DNA of 64,000 nucleotides from an uncultured Eubacteriales bacterium (GTDB lineage: Bacteria; Bacillota; Clostridia; Christensenellales; Aristaeellaceae): contig CACWZI010000004.1 of assembly GCA_902765305.1 (NCBI GenBank), positions 62,001 to 126,000 on the forward strand. Reading direction: 5' to 3'. Of the stretch, positions 35,408 through 45,169 are shown one piece after another. The position numbers were made by a program, and so were the translations under genes. A model generated the notes under the pieces. It was not told where the DNA came from, did not search any database, and saw only the letters and a program-made list of their open reading frames with translations. Within the stretch, counting starts at the first letter, position 1; every line of letters starts with the position of its first letter.

Positions 35408-36334
35408 TTATTTTCCCAAGGCCTCCAGGGTCTCACGCAGCGTCTGGGTGTCGCCCACCCGCAGGATCGTCACATCCGATAGCGTCTTTTTGACCAAGCC
35501 GGACAGCGCGTGGCCGGGGCCACATTCGATGAAGGTGTCGAAGCCGTCGGCCCGCATGTTCAAAAGCGTCTGCATCCAGCGCACCGGGCTCATGGCCTGG
35601 CGCACCAGCAGGCCGGAGATGGCAACGGCGTCGGTGCTCGCGGCGGCATCCACGTTCATGTATACGGGAATGGCGGGGGCGTCAAACGTCCGGGTTTCGA
35701 ACAGCACTTCCAGGCTACGGGCAGCAGGTTCCATCAGCGCGCAGTGGAAGGGGGCGCTCACTGCCAGCTTCTTGCCCTTGATGCGCTGCTCCCGGGCCAG
35801 GGCGATGGCCTGGTCCACGGCGGCGCTCTCGCCGGAAATCACGGTCTGGGCGGGGCTGTTGTAGTTAGCGGCCACCACGTAGCCGTCCGTCACCGCGGCG
35901 CATACCGCCTCCACCGCCTCGGGGCTGCCGCCCATCATTGCGGCCATGGCACCCTTGCCGGGGGCCACGGCCTCCTGCATGGCATCGGCGCGGTGCTGTA
36001 TGATTTCGAATACATCCCTCAGGCCAACGGCCCCGGCGTAGGCCAACGCCGCGTACTCGCCCAGGGAAAAGCCCGCCGCGCCCGCAGGTTCGACGCCATG
36101 GGCCCTCAGCGCCATGGCCGCCGCCAGGTCCGCCGCCAGCACGCAGGGCTGGGTGTTGTGGGTCAGGTTCAATGCTTCCTGGGTCCCCTCGAAGCACAGC
36201 GCGGTAATATCGCGGCCCAGGGCGCCGTCTGCGGTGTCGAAGACCTGCCGCGCCGCCGGTTCGGCTTCGCACAGGTCCTTCATCATGCCAGGAAACTGGG
36301 CCCCCTGGCCGGAAAACATAAACGCGATCTTCAT
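35408..36334 (-). CDS. fabD: Malonyl-CoA:ACP transacylase
   Basis: The start chosen is ATG 36334 (MKIAFMFSGQGAQFPG), giving 308 residues. FabD loads malonyl groups onto acyl carrier protein for fatty acid elongation. Motifs are FSGQGAQ, the nucleophilic Ser in GFSLGEYAALAYAG, the active-site His in SAPFHCALM, and ECGPGHALSGLVKK. It is the first gene after a near-consensus promoter with a palindrome just downstream. The other fab genes are not in the window. Confidence 0.95.
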   Translation of the reverse strand: MKIAFMFSGQGAQFPGMMKDLCEAEPAARQVFDTADGALGRDITALCFEGTQEALNLTHNTQPCVLAADLAAAMALRAHGVEPAGAAGFSLGEYAALAYAGAVGLRDVFEIIQHRADAMQEAVAPGKGAMAAMMGGSPEAVEAVCAAVTDGYVVAANYNSPAQTVISGESAAVDQAIALAREQRIKGKKLAVSAPFHCALMEPAARSLEVLFETRTFDAPAIPVYMNVDAAASTDAVAISGLLVRQAMSPVRWMQTLLNMRADGFDTFIECGPGHALSGLVKKTLSDVTILRVGDTQTLRETLEALGK

Positions 36335-36383
36335 ACCGCTCACCCCGTTCATATAATTTACAAATCTATATAATATAGTATTG

Positions 36384-36403
36384 AATACAAGATCACCTGT
36401 ATT
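36384..36403. promoter_or_regulatory. Palindromic operator candidate before fabD
   Basis: AATACA-N8-TGTATT lies between the -10 box and the fabD start. A regulator bound here would block transcription. It does not match the FapR or FabT consensus that I know. Confidence 0.4.
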
Positions 36404-36417
36404 TCTTTTTCATTTAC

Positions 36418-36446
36418 AATATAGCATAAGCCGTATTAAAAGTCAA
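36418..36446 (-). promoter_or_regulatory. Promoter of fabD
   Basis: TTGACT and TATATT are separated by 17 bases on the minus strand. Confidence 0.75.
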
Positions 36447-36519
36447 CGGATATCGGGGGAAGGGTCTGTTTTGTGTGGGGGAGGGAGCCGAGCCTGATCG
36501 AACGGCAATGGAAATGGCC

Positions 36520-36561
36520 AAAGAAAGGAACGCATTCGCGTCGTTCCGCGAATGCGCTCCT
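36520..36561 (-). terminator. Rho-independent terminator of the ABC importer operon
   Basis: A near-perfect 14-bp stem (GGAACGCATTCGCG / CGCGAATGCGCTCC) is followed on the minus strand by TTTCTTT, 26 bases after the permease stop. Confidence 0.85.
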
Positions 36562-36586
36562 TAACCAAGACGGTATCATACCCGCA

Positions 36587-37539
36587 TCAGCTGCCCTTCT
36601 TCCGGCTGCGCAGGAAGTCGGTGTACACGGCCAGCAGTATGACCGCGCCCTTGATGATGTACTGCCAGTCGGAGTTGACGCCCATCAGGTTCAGGCCGTT
36701 GTTCAGTATGCCGATGATCAGCACGCCGATCAACGTGCCGCCCAGCTTGCCGGAGCCGCCGGACATCGAGGTGCCGCCGACCACGACCGCGGCGATGGCG
36801 TCCATCTCGGCGCCGTCGCCGGAGGTGCAGGTGCCGGAGTACAGGCGGGAAGCGATGGTGATGCCCGCCAGGCCGGCCATGAGGCCGCTGAAGCTGAACA
36901 CAACGAACTTGACCTTCGCCGTGTTGATGCCCGAGAAGGTAGCGGCGGTGTTGTTGCCGCCCACGGCGTAGATGTGCCTGCCGATGCGGGTGCGGTTCAG
37001 AAACAGCACCGAGACGATGAATACGATGGTCATGGTGATGACGGGGGTGGGCACGCCGGCCACGTTGCCCGCGCCGAGGAACTTCCAGGCGTCGGTCATG
37101 CAGCGGATGGGCTTGCCCTCGGAGTACACGTAGGCGATGCCCTTGGCGATGTTCATCGAGGCCAGGGTGACGATGAACGGGGGAATCTGGGTCTTGGCGA
37201 TCACCAGGCCGTTCAGCAGGCCGAAGATGACGCCGGAAAGTATGGCGATCAGTATGCCCACGATCTCAGGCATACCGTGCCACACCACCGCCGCCGCACC
37301 CAGCACGCCGGACATGGCGATGATGGAGCCCACGGACAGGTCGATGCCGCCCAGTATGATGACCATGGTCATGCCGCAGGCCAGCATCAGGTTGGTGGAG
37401 CTCTGGCGCAGCACGTTGAAGATGTTGGTCTTGGTCAGGAACGTGGTATGGGTCCTGGGGAACACGTACAGGAACAGGATCATGACGGCCAGTGCCGCGA
37501 TGATGCCCAGATTGTCCTTGAAATAGCGCTTTACCTTGG

Positions 37540-37543
<4 letters not shown>
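36587..37543 (-). CDS. Ribose/galactose-type ABC transporter permease
   Basis: The 318-residue protein has about ten hydrophobic segments and the RbsC/MglC family signature NLMLACGMTMVIILGGIDLSVG. It forms a homodimeric channel for a monosaccharide. Its ATG overlaps the TGA of the ATPase gene (ATGA), with AGGAGGGG inside the upstream gene. It is the last gene of a binding protein, ATPase, permease operon. Confidence 0.93.
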
Positions 37544-39057
<1,514 letters not shown>

Positions 39058-39102
39058 TGAGTTTCACCACCGTTTCTTGCTATGGGAATCCATTGAAAAT
39101 GG

Positions 39103-39171
39103 GTAGGGGCGCCGATCCGACGCCCGCCGAATCTTGAAAACCGGGGGCGGGCGGCGCATCGCCGCCCCTAC
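39103..39171. repeat. GTAGGGGCG-type inverted repeat
   Basis: GTAGGGGCG at the left faces CGCCCCTAC at the right, with GC-rich inner stems. It lies in the 272-base gap between the binding-protein and ATPase genes, where it may act on the operon message. Confidence 0.65.
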
Positions 39172-39220
39172 AAAAGCGCCTGCGGCCTGGGGTGATCGAT
39201 AAAGCGTCTATCATCCATGA

Positions 39221-39252
39221 AGGGCTTTGCCCTCGGTGGAGAACAAAGCCCT
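39221..39252. promoter_or_regulatory. Intercistronic hairpin after the binding-protein gene
   Basis: AGGGCTTTG and CAAAGCCCT form a 9-bp perfect stem, without a U-run on the minus strand. Such structures often raise the amount of binding protein over the other subunits. The remaining bases of this gap show nothing else I can name. Confidence 0.5.
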
Positions 39253-39329
39253 CTGGGTCAGGCGGGCTCAACCGATCGGCTCAAAGCCTGAGCCAAAGGT
39301 TGCCGTGCCTGGGGAACGCAGATATCTGC

Positions 39330-40238
39330 TTATTGCCAGCCACCGTTGTTGTAGTCGGCAATGTTGTCGCTGTTGATCATGAAGGTCTCGATGGGATAGC
39401 GGGCCTCGACGGTCTCGCCGGCCTTCCACTTGTAGTACAGCTCGGCGATGGTCTTGCCGATGGAGATGGGGGACTGGGCACCGGTGCCGGTGACCTTGCC
39501 CTCGGCGATCAGAGCCTTGATGTCGGGGGAGCCGTCAACGCCGTAGATCAGGGCGCTGGACTGGGCAGCCTCAGCCGCGGCGGCGGCGCCCAGGGCGGTG
39601 GGATCGTTGCCGCCGAAGATGGCGACGGCGTCGGGATGGGCGGTCAGGGCGTCGGTGCCGTTCAGGTTGCCCTGCTCCTGGTTGCCCATGCAGTCGATCT
39701 GGGCGACCACTTCAAAGCCGTGGCCTTCGATGGCGTCCAGGAAGCCGTTGGTGCGGTCCACGACGGACTGCATCGTGGGAGAATCCAGCACGATGATGGG
39801 GCCGCCGTCGGGGCACTTCGCGACCAGGTCCTCGCCGCAGACCTTGCCGGCGTTGTAGTTATCGGAGCCCGCATAGGTCACCAGGTAGCTCATGTCGGCG
39901 ACCTCGGTGTCAAAGCCGAACATGGGGATGCCGGCTTCCTTCAGCTTGTCCAGGCCGGGGATGATGCCGTCGCGGTCAACGGGGTTGACGAACATGGCCA
40001 CGATGCCCTGGGAGATCATGTCCTCGATCAGGTTGAGCTGCTTCTCGTTGCTGTTCTGGGGATCCAGGGAGATCAGCTCGTCGCCGTTGGCCTCGACGAC
40101 CTCGCGGATGGCGCCCTCCAGCGCGACGAAGAAGGGGTTGGTGCCGTCCATGCAGGTGTAGCCGATCTTCTCGGCAAACGCTGCGGTGCAGCCCAGCGCC
40201 ATGGCCAGGGCCAGAACCAGTACAAGAACTTTCTTCAT
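39330..40238 (-). CDS. Periplasmic-type sugar-binding protein (RbsB/ALS-like)
   Basis: The 302-residue protein starts at ATG 40238 behind AAAGGAGG. The signal peptide MKKVLVLVLALAMALGCTAA contains a cysteine, but its context (LGCTAAFAEK) does not clearly form a lipobox, so free secretion and lipid anchoring are both possible. The mature part shows GYTCMDGTNPFF, the ISQGIVAMFVNPVDRDG loop, GFDTEV and GVDGSPDIKALIAEG, typical for type 1 (LacI-fold) sugar-binding proteins. It delivers a monosaccharide to the importer encoded downstream. It has a perfect consensus promoter. Confidence 0.93.
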   Translation of the reverse strand: MKKVLVLVLALAMALGCTAAFAEKIGYTCMDGTNPFFVALEGAIREVVEANGDELISLDPQNSNEKQLNLIEDMISQGIVAMFVNPVDRDGIIPGLDKLKEAGIPMFGFDTEVADMSYLVTYAGSDNYNAGKVCGEDLVAKCPDGGPIIVLDSPTMQSVVDRTNGFLDAIEGHGFEVVAQIDCMGNQEQGNLNGTDALTAHPDAVAIFGGNDPTALGAAAAAEAAQSSALIYGVDGSPDIKALIAEGKVTGTGAQSPISIGKTIAELYYKWKAGETVEARYPIETFMINSDNIADYNNGGWQ

Positions 40239-40322
40239 GGGGTAAACCTCCTTTTATATCCAGCAGATTTCTTCATCTGCCAGTAATCCCGTATGAATAT
40301 TAGAGTCAAAACCATCAATAGC

Positions 40323-40351
40323 ATTATACTTTTTTTATGCGGTTTTGTCAA
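40323..40351 (-). promoter_or_regulatory. Perfect consensus promoter of the monosaccharide importer
   Basis: TTGACA-N17-TATAAT on the minus strand, 84 bases upstream of the binding-protein start. Confidence 0.88.
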
Positions 40352-40401
40352 TACAAGAATAGCAAAATCAGCTTAAACCGCACTTTTCATATAAATAGCT
40401 A

Positions 40402-40430
40402 TTGATGTTTAATCCGCTTTCTGTTATGCT
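40402..40430 (+). promoter_or_regulatory. Promoter candidate of the MgtC/SapB pair
   Basis: TTGATG and TATGCT are separated by 17 bases, 40 bases before the ATG at 40471. Confidence 0.5.
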
Positions 40431-40470
40431 TATATAAGAATATCTGTCACCAATAAAGGGGGATTTGCCC

Positions 40471-41205
40471 ATGGGGGCAGTGTTGCAGAGACTTCGGCAG
40501 TTCAGCTTTTTATCGGCGCTGCTTCGGCTGCTGCTGGCGATGCTCAGTGGCGGCGTGGTGGGCTTCGGACGGTCGCAAAAGGCCCGGGCCGCAGGCTTTC
40601 GCACCTATATGCTCATCAGCATCGGCGCGGCGATGGCCGTTCTGCTGACCCAATACCAGTACGCAATGCTGACGGGCCCTTGGGCCGACGTGGTCGAAGC
40701 GGTGGGCATGAAGTTCGACGCCTCCCGCCTGGCCTCGTCGGTCATCACGGGCATCGGCTTTCTGGGCGCGGGCATCATCATGAAGGTGGCCCACCAGCAG
40801 GTGAACGGCCTGACCACCTCCACCGGCCTTTTTGCCACGATGGTGATGGGCCTGGCCGCCGGCGCGGGCTTCTACGAGGGCGTGATCATGGCGCTCATAC
40901 TGATCGTGCTGCTGCTGAACGTGATGTCGCCGCTGGAATTCGCCTTCAAGCGGCGGCTTCGCAACATCACGCTGAACGTGGAGTTCAACGGTGTGGACGA
41001 CATCGCCCGCATCACCCGGGCCATCGAGAAAGAGGGCGCGCGGGTGTACGACATCGACGTGGAACGCACCGAGCGCAAGGACGACCGGTATCCCTCGGCC
41101 ATATTCATACTCCAGCTGGCGCGGAGGAACCATTCCCACTCGGGCATGCTGTCCTCGGTGGCCGAGCTGCCCTGCGTCCACTCGGTGCAGGAGCTGATTT
41201 CCTGA
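40471..41205 (+). CDS. MgtC/SapB-family membrane protein (first copy)
   Basis: The start chosen is ATG 40471 behind AAGGGGG, giving 244 residues. The family core is clear: LLAMLSGGVVGFGRSQKARAAGFRTYMLISIGAA and SSVITGIGFLGAGIIMK, with four to five membrane segments. A soluble ACT-like C-terminal domain follows. MgtC proteins modulate membrane ATP synthase or magnesium homeostasis in pathogens; in Firmicutes the role is unknown. In most MgtC proteins the first motif reads GLERE; here it is GFGRSQ. A second family member follows 30 bases later. Confidence 0.88.
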   Translation: MGAVLQRLRQFSFLSALLRLLLAMLSGGVVGFGRSQKARAAGFRTYMLISIGAAMAVLLTQYQYAMLTGPWADVVEAVGMKFDASRLASSVITGIGFLGAGIIMKVAHQQVNGLTTSTGLFATMVMGLAAGAGFYEGVIMALILIVLLLNVMSPLEFAFKRRLRNITLNVEFNGVDDIARITRAIEKEGARVYDIDVERTERKDDRYPSAIFILQLARRNHSHSGMLSSVAELPCVHSVQELIS

Positions 41206-41235
41206 TTCACGCTACAAAAGAACGGAGGGAATGCC

Positions 41236-41919
41236 TTGCTTCCCCTATTTGACGGCATACGGGCGCTGGGCCTGGGGGCCGTGGCGGTCAAGACGCTGAT
41301 GGCCTGCCTGTGCGGCACGCTGATCGGCCTGGAGCGCTCGTCCAAGAACCGCCCCGCCGGCTTTCGCACCCACACGCTGGTTTGCCTGGCCGCGGCGCTG
41401 GCGGCGCTGACCAGCCTGTACATCTTTCTTGAAATGAAGCTGCCCTCGGACATCTCCCGCATCGGCGGGCAGGTGATTTCCGGCCTGGGCTTCATCGGTG
41501 CGGGCACCATCATCATCACCAAGCGCATGACCATCAAGGGCCTGACCACCGCCGCCGGCCTGTGGACCACCGGCGTGATCGGCCTGGCCATCGGCAGCGG
41601 CTATTACGAGCTGGGCCTGCTGGGCACGGCGCTGGTGCTGGTGGCGGAGACCTGGCTGGCCAGGCTGGGCAGCACGATCCAGCATACCCCGGAATACGGG
41701 GTGGAGGTGCTGTACAACGAAAAGACCTCGCTGGACCAAGTGCTGCGCTTCTGCAAGGACAACCGCATGTCCATCGTCAACCTGACCATCCACACCGCCG
41801 AGGACGTCCCCCAGGCCGAGTATATCGCCCGGGTCCGCCTGCGCGGCAACCTGCGCCAGGACGCCCTGGTCGCCCGCATCCAGCAGATGCCGGGGATCAT
41901 GACGGCGATGGGGCTGTGA
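41236..41919 (+). CDS. MgtC/SapB-family membrane protein (second copy)
   Basis: The protein has 227 residues and uses a TTG start at 41236, chosen because GGAGGG lies six bases before it and no in-frame ATG is near. Motifs are LMACLCGTLIGLERSSKNRPAGFRTHTLVCLAAAL and ISGLGFIGAGTIII. It has the same plan as its neighbour (membrane part, then an ACT-like domain) but only moderate similarity, so the pair is an old duplication and may act as a heteromer. Confidence 0.9.
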   Translation: MLPLFDGIRALGLGAVAVKTLMACLCGTLIGLERSSKNRPAGFRTHTLVCLAAALAALTSLYIFLEMKLPSDISRIGGQVISGLGFIGAGTIIITKRMTIKGLTTAAGLWTTGVIGLAIGSGYYELGLLGTALVLVAETWLARLGSTIQHTPEYGVEVLYNEKTSLDQVLRFCKDNRMSIVNLTIHTAEDVPQAEYIARVRLRGNLRQDALVARIQQMPGIMTAMGL

Positions 41920-41943
41920 ACGCTGTTTTCTCCAACATTTCTG

Positions 41944-41972
41944 TTTACAACCGCTTAATATCCTGATATAAT
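41944..41972 (+). promoter_or_regulatory. Promoter of the DUF4428 gene
   Basis: TTTACA and TATAAT are separated by 17 bases, 39 bases before the start. Confidence 0.75.
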
Positions 41973-42010
41973 AACTGTATGAAATGCATCGTCAGACAGG
42001 AGGGGAGCCC

Positions 42011-42946
42011 ATGGGTTTTTTCAACAAGAAGGTATGTGATATCTGCGGGGGCGAGATCGGGCTGCTGGGGAACAGGAAGCTGGCGGACGGGAACCTGTGC
42101 AAGAACTGCGCCCGAAAGCTGTCGCCCTGGATGACCGACCGGCGGGAATCCACCGTGGAGGAGATCCGGCAGCACCTGATGTACCGGGCCCAGAACCAGC
42201 GGGTGCTGGCGGGGGTGCGCCCCAACGCGGTGGCCGGCGCGGACATGAAGGTCTACATCGACCAGAATGCCGGGAAATTCTTCGTCACCAACCAAACCAA
42301 TTGGCGGGACGCGAACCCAGACGTGATCGACTTTTCCCAGGTGATCGACGTGCAGACCGAGGTCACCGAGCACCGCACAGAGGAAACCCATCGGGACCGG
42401 GAGGGCAATCAGGTATCCTTCAACCCGCCCCGTTACCGCTACAGCTACGAATTTGAGACGACGATCCTGGTGGATTCGCCCTGGTTCAACCGCATCCGCT
42501 TCGAGCTGACCGGCGCCCGCCCGGAGCGGATCGGCAGCGAGGAATACCGCTACTACGAGGAGCAGGCCAACGCCCTGCGGGCCGTGCTGATGGGTGCGCC
42601 GAAGCCCCAGAGCGCGCCCCAGGCGCCGAACCTGGCCGAGGCCCTCGCCAAAGCCATCAATCAGGTGACCGGGGTCGCCGTGGGAGCCGCCGCCGCGCCC
42701 GGGGCCGCCGCGCCCCGTGCCGCTACGCCGCCCAGGCCGACGGCCCAGGCCGACGGTGGCCGCTGGACCTGCGCCTGCGGGGCACTGAATGACGGCAACT
42801 TCTGCACCAACTGCGGCGCGAAGCGCCCGGAGAAGAAGCGTGTGTTCCGCTGCGACAAGTGCGGCTGGACCCCGGACGACCCGACCAAGCCGCCGAAGTT
42901 CTGCCCGAATTGCGGCGACCCGTTCAATGCGGGAGACGAGATCTGA
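42011..42946 (+). CDS. DUF4428 zinc-binding protein with two C-terminal zinc ribbons
   Basis: The start chosen is ATG 42011 behind AGGAGGGGA, giving 311 residues. The N-terminal DUF4428 module has CDICGGEIGLLGNRKLADG and then CKNC. A PH-like middle part follows (FFVTNQTNWRDANPDVIDFS). After an Ala/Pro linker come two zinc ribbons, CACGALNDGNFCTNCGAKRP and CDKCGWTPDD...FCPNCGDPF. No signal peptide or membrane segment is seen, so it is cytoplasmic. The function of the family is unknown. A tiny AGGAATG remnant follows the stop. Confidence 0.85.
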   Translation: MGFFNKKVCDICGGEIGLLGNRKLADGNLCKNCARKLSPWMTDRRESTVEEIRQHLMYRAQNQRVLAGVRPNAVAGADMKVYIDQNAGKFFVTNQTNWRDANPDVIDFSQVIDVQTEVTEHRTEETHRDREGNQVSFNPPRYRYSYEFETTILVDSPWFNRIRFELTGARPERIGSEEYRYYEEQANALRAVLMGAPKPQSAPQAPNLAEALAKAINQVTGVAVGAAAAPGAAAPRAATPPRPTAQADGGRWTCACGALNDGNFCTNCGAKRPEKKRVFRCDKCGWTPDDPTKPPKFCPNCGDPFNAGDEI

Positions 42947-42990
42947 TCAGGAATGAGGAATGAAATGGCCTTTTCCGATGTTCCGGCCCA

Positions 42991-43069
42991 CTCAACCGCC
43001 GGTTGAGCGCCTGTATTGGGCGGTTTCAACCGGCGGTGTGTTGTATTGGCGGATGATAACGGCTATGCT
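42991..43069 (+). promoter_or_regulatory. Promoter with inverted-repeat operator candidate for the HTH gene
   Basis: TTGTAT (43041) and TATGCT (43064) are separated by 17 bases. Just upstream, a perfect palindrome CTCAACC-GCC-GGTTGAG (42991-43007) and a second half TCAACCGGCGGT (43026-43037) form 12-bp inverted arms. The second arm abuts the -35 box. This is a plausible autoregulatory site. Confidence 0.5.
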
Positions 43070-43093
43070 GGCTTACCGAAAGGAGGCATCCCG

Positions 43094-43705
43094 ATGGATC
43101 AGGTCAAAACTGGTAAGTTCGTGGCCGAGTGCCGGAAGGGCAAGGGGCTGACCCAAGCCAGGCTGGCGGAGGCGCTGGGCATCACCGACCGGGCCGTCTC
43201 CAAGTGGGAGACGGGCAAGTCGATGCCGGACGCTTCGCTGATGCTGCCGCTTTGTGAGATCCTGGGCATATCGGTCAACGAGCTGCTGTCGGGAGAGCGC
43301 ATTGAGATGGAGAATTACAGCAAGATCGCCGAGGAGAACCTGTTGGAGATGAAGCGCCAGCAGGAGGAACATGTGAAGCTGCTGCTGACGCTGGAATACG
43401 TGATCGGCTTCAGCTGCTCGATCAGCTTTATTGTGCTGATATTCGTGGCCGCGTACCTGGTGAAGCAGCCGCTGTGGCAGGGGCTGTTGATCGCCTTCGC
43501 CATCGCCGAATTCGCCGTGGGCATACATTTCGGCATGAAGCTGGAGCGGGAGGCCGGGTACTACGAATGCCCCCACTGCGGCCACAGGTACGTGCCCGAG
43601 AGCGTGCCCTTCTGGTTCGCCATGCACATGGGAAGGACGCGGTATCTGAAGTGCCCCGAGTGCGGAAAGCGGGGATGGCAGAGGAAGGTGCTGTCCATGG
43701 ATTGA
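43094..43705 (+). CDS. Membrane-anchored Cro/CI-type regulator with zinc ribbon
   Basis: The start chosen is ATG 43094 behind AAAGGAGG, giving 203 residues. An N-terminal HTH_3 domain (KGKGLTQARLAEALGITDRAVSKWETGKSMPD, here split by a helix-turn-helix at about residues 17-45) is followed by a helical linker and two hydrophobic segments around residues 95-145. A C-terminal zinc ribbon (CPHCGHRYVPE and CPECGKRG) ends the protein. This layout suggests a membrane-bound repressor that senses a signal through the membrane or metal part; the targets are unknown. Confidence 0.82.
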   Translation: MDQVKTGKFVAECRKGKGLTQARLAEALGITDRAVSKWETGKSMPDASLMLPLCEILGISVNELLSGERIEMENYSKIAEENLLEMKRQQEEHVKLLLTLEYVIGFSCSISFIVLIFVAAYLVKQPLWQGLLIAFAIAEFAVGIHFGMKLEREAGYYECPHCGHRYVPESVPFWFAMHMGRTRYLKCPECGKRGWQRKVLSMD

Positions 43706-43707
43706 CC

Positions 43708-43743
43708 CAACAAAAAAGACCGCGCAAGCGGCCTTTTTTGTTG
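43708..43743. terminator. Bidirectional terminator between the HTH gene and cysS
   Basis: CAACAAAAAAG...CCGC-GCAA-GCGG...CTTTTTTGTTG is a near-perfect palindrome with A-run and T-run on both sides, serving both convergent genes. Confidence 0.92.
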
Positions 43744-43746
43744 ACG

Positions 43747-45165
43747 TCATGCCTTTTTCACCTTCGGTCCCTTTGGGGTGTCCTCGATGACGTAGCCCTT
43801 GGCGAGCACCTCGTCGCGGATGCGGTCAGCCTCGGCGAAGTTCTTCGCCTTCTTGGCGTCGGCGCGGGCCTGCACCAGGGCCTTGATCTCCTCGGGGACG
43901 GTGTCCGCCTCCTTCATCAGCAGGCCGAGCACCTCGCTGGCCATCACGTTCAGCATGGAGAGGCCCTCTTCTATCGCGGCCTTGCAGGGCTGCTTGGCGT
44001 CGGCAAGGGACGTGTTCATGTCCCGAACGTACTCGAACAGCACGCCCATGGCCTCGGAGGTGTTCAAATCGTCGCACATGGCGTCGTCGAACTGGTCCAT
44101 GAAGCCCTTGCCCCGCTGGATGAAGGCCGTTTCCTCGTCGTTCAGCTCGCGCTCGGGGGCGTGGTCCAGGGCGAACAGGGCGTTGTTGCGGGCGGTGTAC
44201 AGCCGCTCCAGGCCGGCCTTCGCCTGCTCCATCAAATCCCGGGAGAAGTTGATGGGGCTGCGGTACTGGGCGGAGAGCATGAACATGCGCACGACCTCGG
44301 GGTCGAATTCCCTGGAGATGTCCCGCACGGTGAAGAAGTTGCCGGCGGACTTGGACATCTTCTTGTTGTCCACGTTGATATGGCCGTTGTGCATCCAGTA
44401 CTTCGCGAAGGGCTTGCCCGTCGCGCCCTCGGACTGGGCGATCTCGTTCTCGTGGTGGGGGAAGATCAGGTCCACGCCGCCGCAGTGGATGTCGAAGGTC
44501 TCGCCCAGGTACTTCATGCTCATGGCGCTGCACTCGATGTGCCAGCCGGGACGGCCCTCGCCCCAGGGGCTTTTCCAGAAGGGCTCGCCGGGCTTCTTCG
44601 CCTTCCACAGCGCGAAGTCCATCGGGTGGCGCTTCACGTCGCCCACCTCGACCCGGGCGCCGGATTCCAGGTCGTCCAGGTCCTGGCCGATCAGCCTGCC
44701 GTAGTTGCTGCGCCAGGCCTGGGTGTCGAAGTACACGTCGCCGTTGTCGGCGCGGTAGGCCAGGCCCTTGGCTTCCAGCTTCCTGATCAGACCGATGATC
44801 TCGCCGATGTGCTTCGTGGCCCGGGGGTGCACGTCCGCCTTCTGCACGCCGATGGCCTCGGCGTCCTTGAAGTATTCGGCGATGTACTTCTCGGCGATGG
44901 CCTCGACGGTGGTGCCCTCTTCGTTGGCCCGCTTGATCATCTTGTCGTCGATGTCGGTGAAGTTCTGCACGAAGGTCACCTCGTAGCCCAGGTGCTTCAT
45001 GAAACGGCGCAGGGTGTCGAAGATGATGAAGGGGCGGGCGTTGCCGATGTGGAAGTAGTTGTAGACGGTGGGGCCGCAGGCGTAGATGCCCACCTTGCCC
45101 TCGTGCACGGGCACGAAGGGCTCCTTCCTGCGGGACAGTGTGTTGTAGATCATCATCTGCTTCAT
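43747..45165 (-). CDS. cysS: Cysteinyl-tRNA synthetase
   Basis: The 472-residue class I synthetase starts at ATG 45165, five bases before the end of aspS, with GAGGAGG inside the aspS tail. Motifs are CGPTVYNYFHIGNARP (HIGN in place of HIGH), the zinc ligand Cys30, GWHIECSAM, IHCGGVDLIFPHHENE and KKMSKS. It charges tRNA-Cys. The tandem aspS-cysS arrangement suggests one transcript. Confidence 0.97.
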   Translation of the reverse strand: MKQMMIYNTLSRRKEPFVPVHEGKVGIYACGPTVYNYFHIGNARPFIIFDTLRRFMKHLGYEVTFVQNFTDIDDKMIKRANEEGTTVEAIAEKYIAEYFKDAEAIGVQKADVHPRATKHIGEIIGLIRKLEAKGLAYRADNGDVYFDTQAWRSNYGRLIGQDLDDLESGARVEVGDVKRHPMDFALWKAKKPGEPFWKSPWGEGRPGWHIECSAMSMKYLGETFDIHCGGVDLIFPHHENEIAQSEGATGKPFAKYWMHNGHINVDNKKMSKSAGNFFTVRDISREFDPEVVRMFMLSAQYRSPINFSRDLMEQAKAGLERLYTARNNALFALDHAPERELNDEETAFIQRGKGFMDQFDDAMCDDLNTSEAMGVLFEYVRDMNTSLADAKQPCKAAIEEGLSMLNVMASEVLGLLMKEADTVPEEIKALVQARADAKKAKNFAEADRIRDEVLAKGYVIEDTPKGPKVKKA

Positions 45166-45169
45166 GGGA

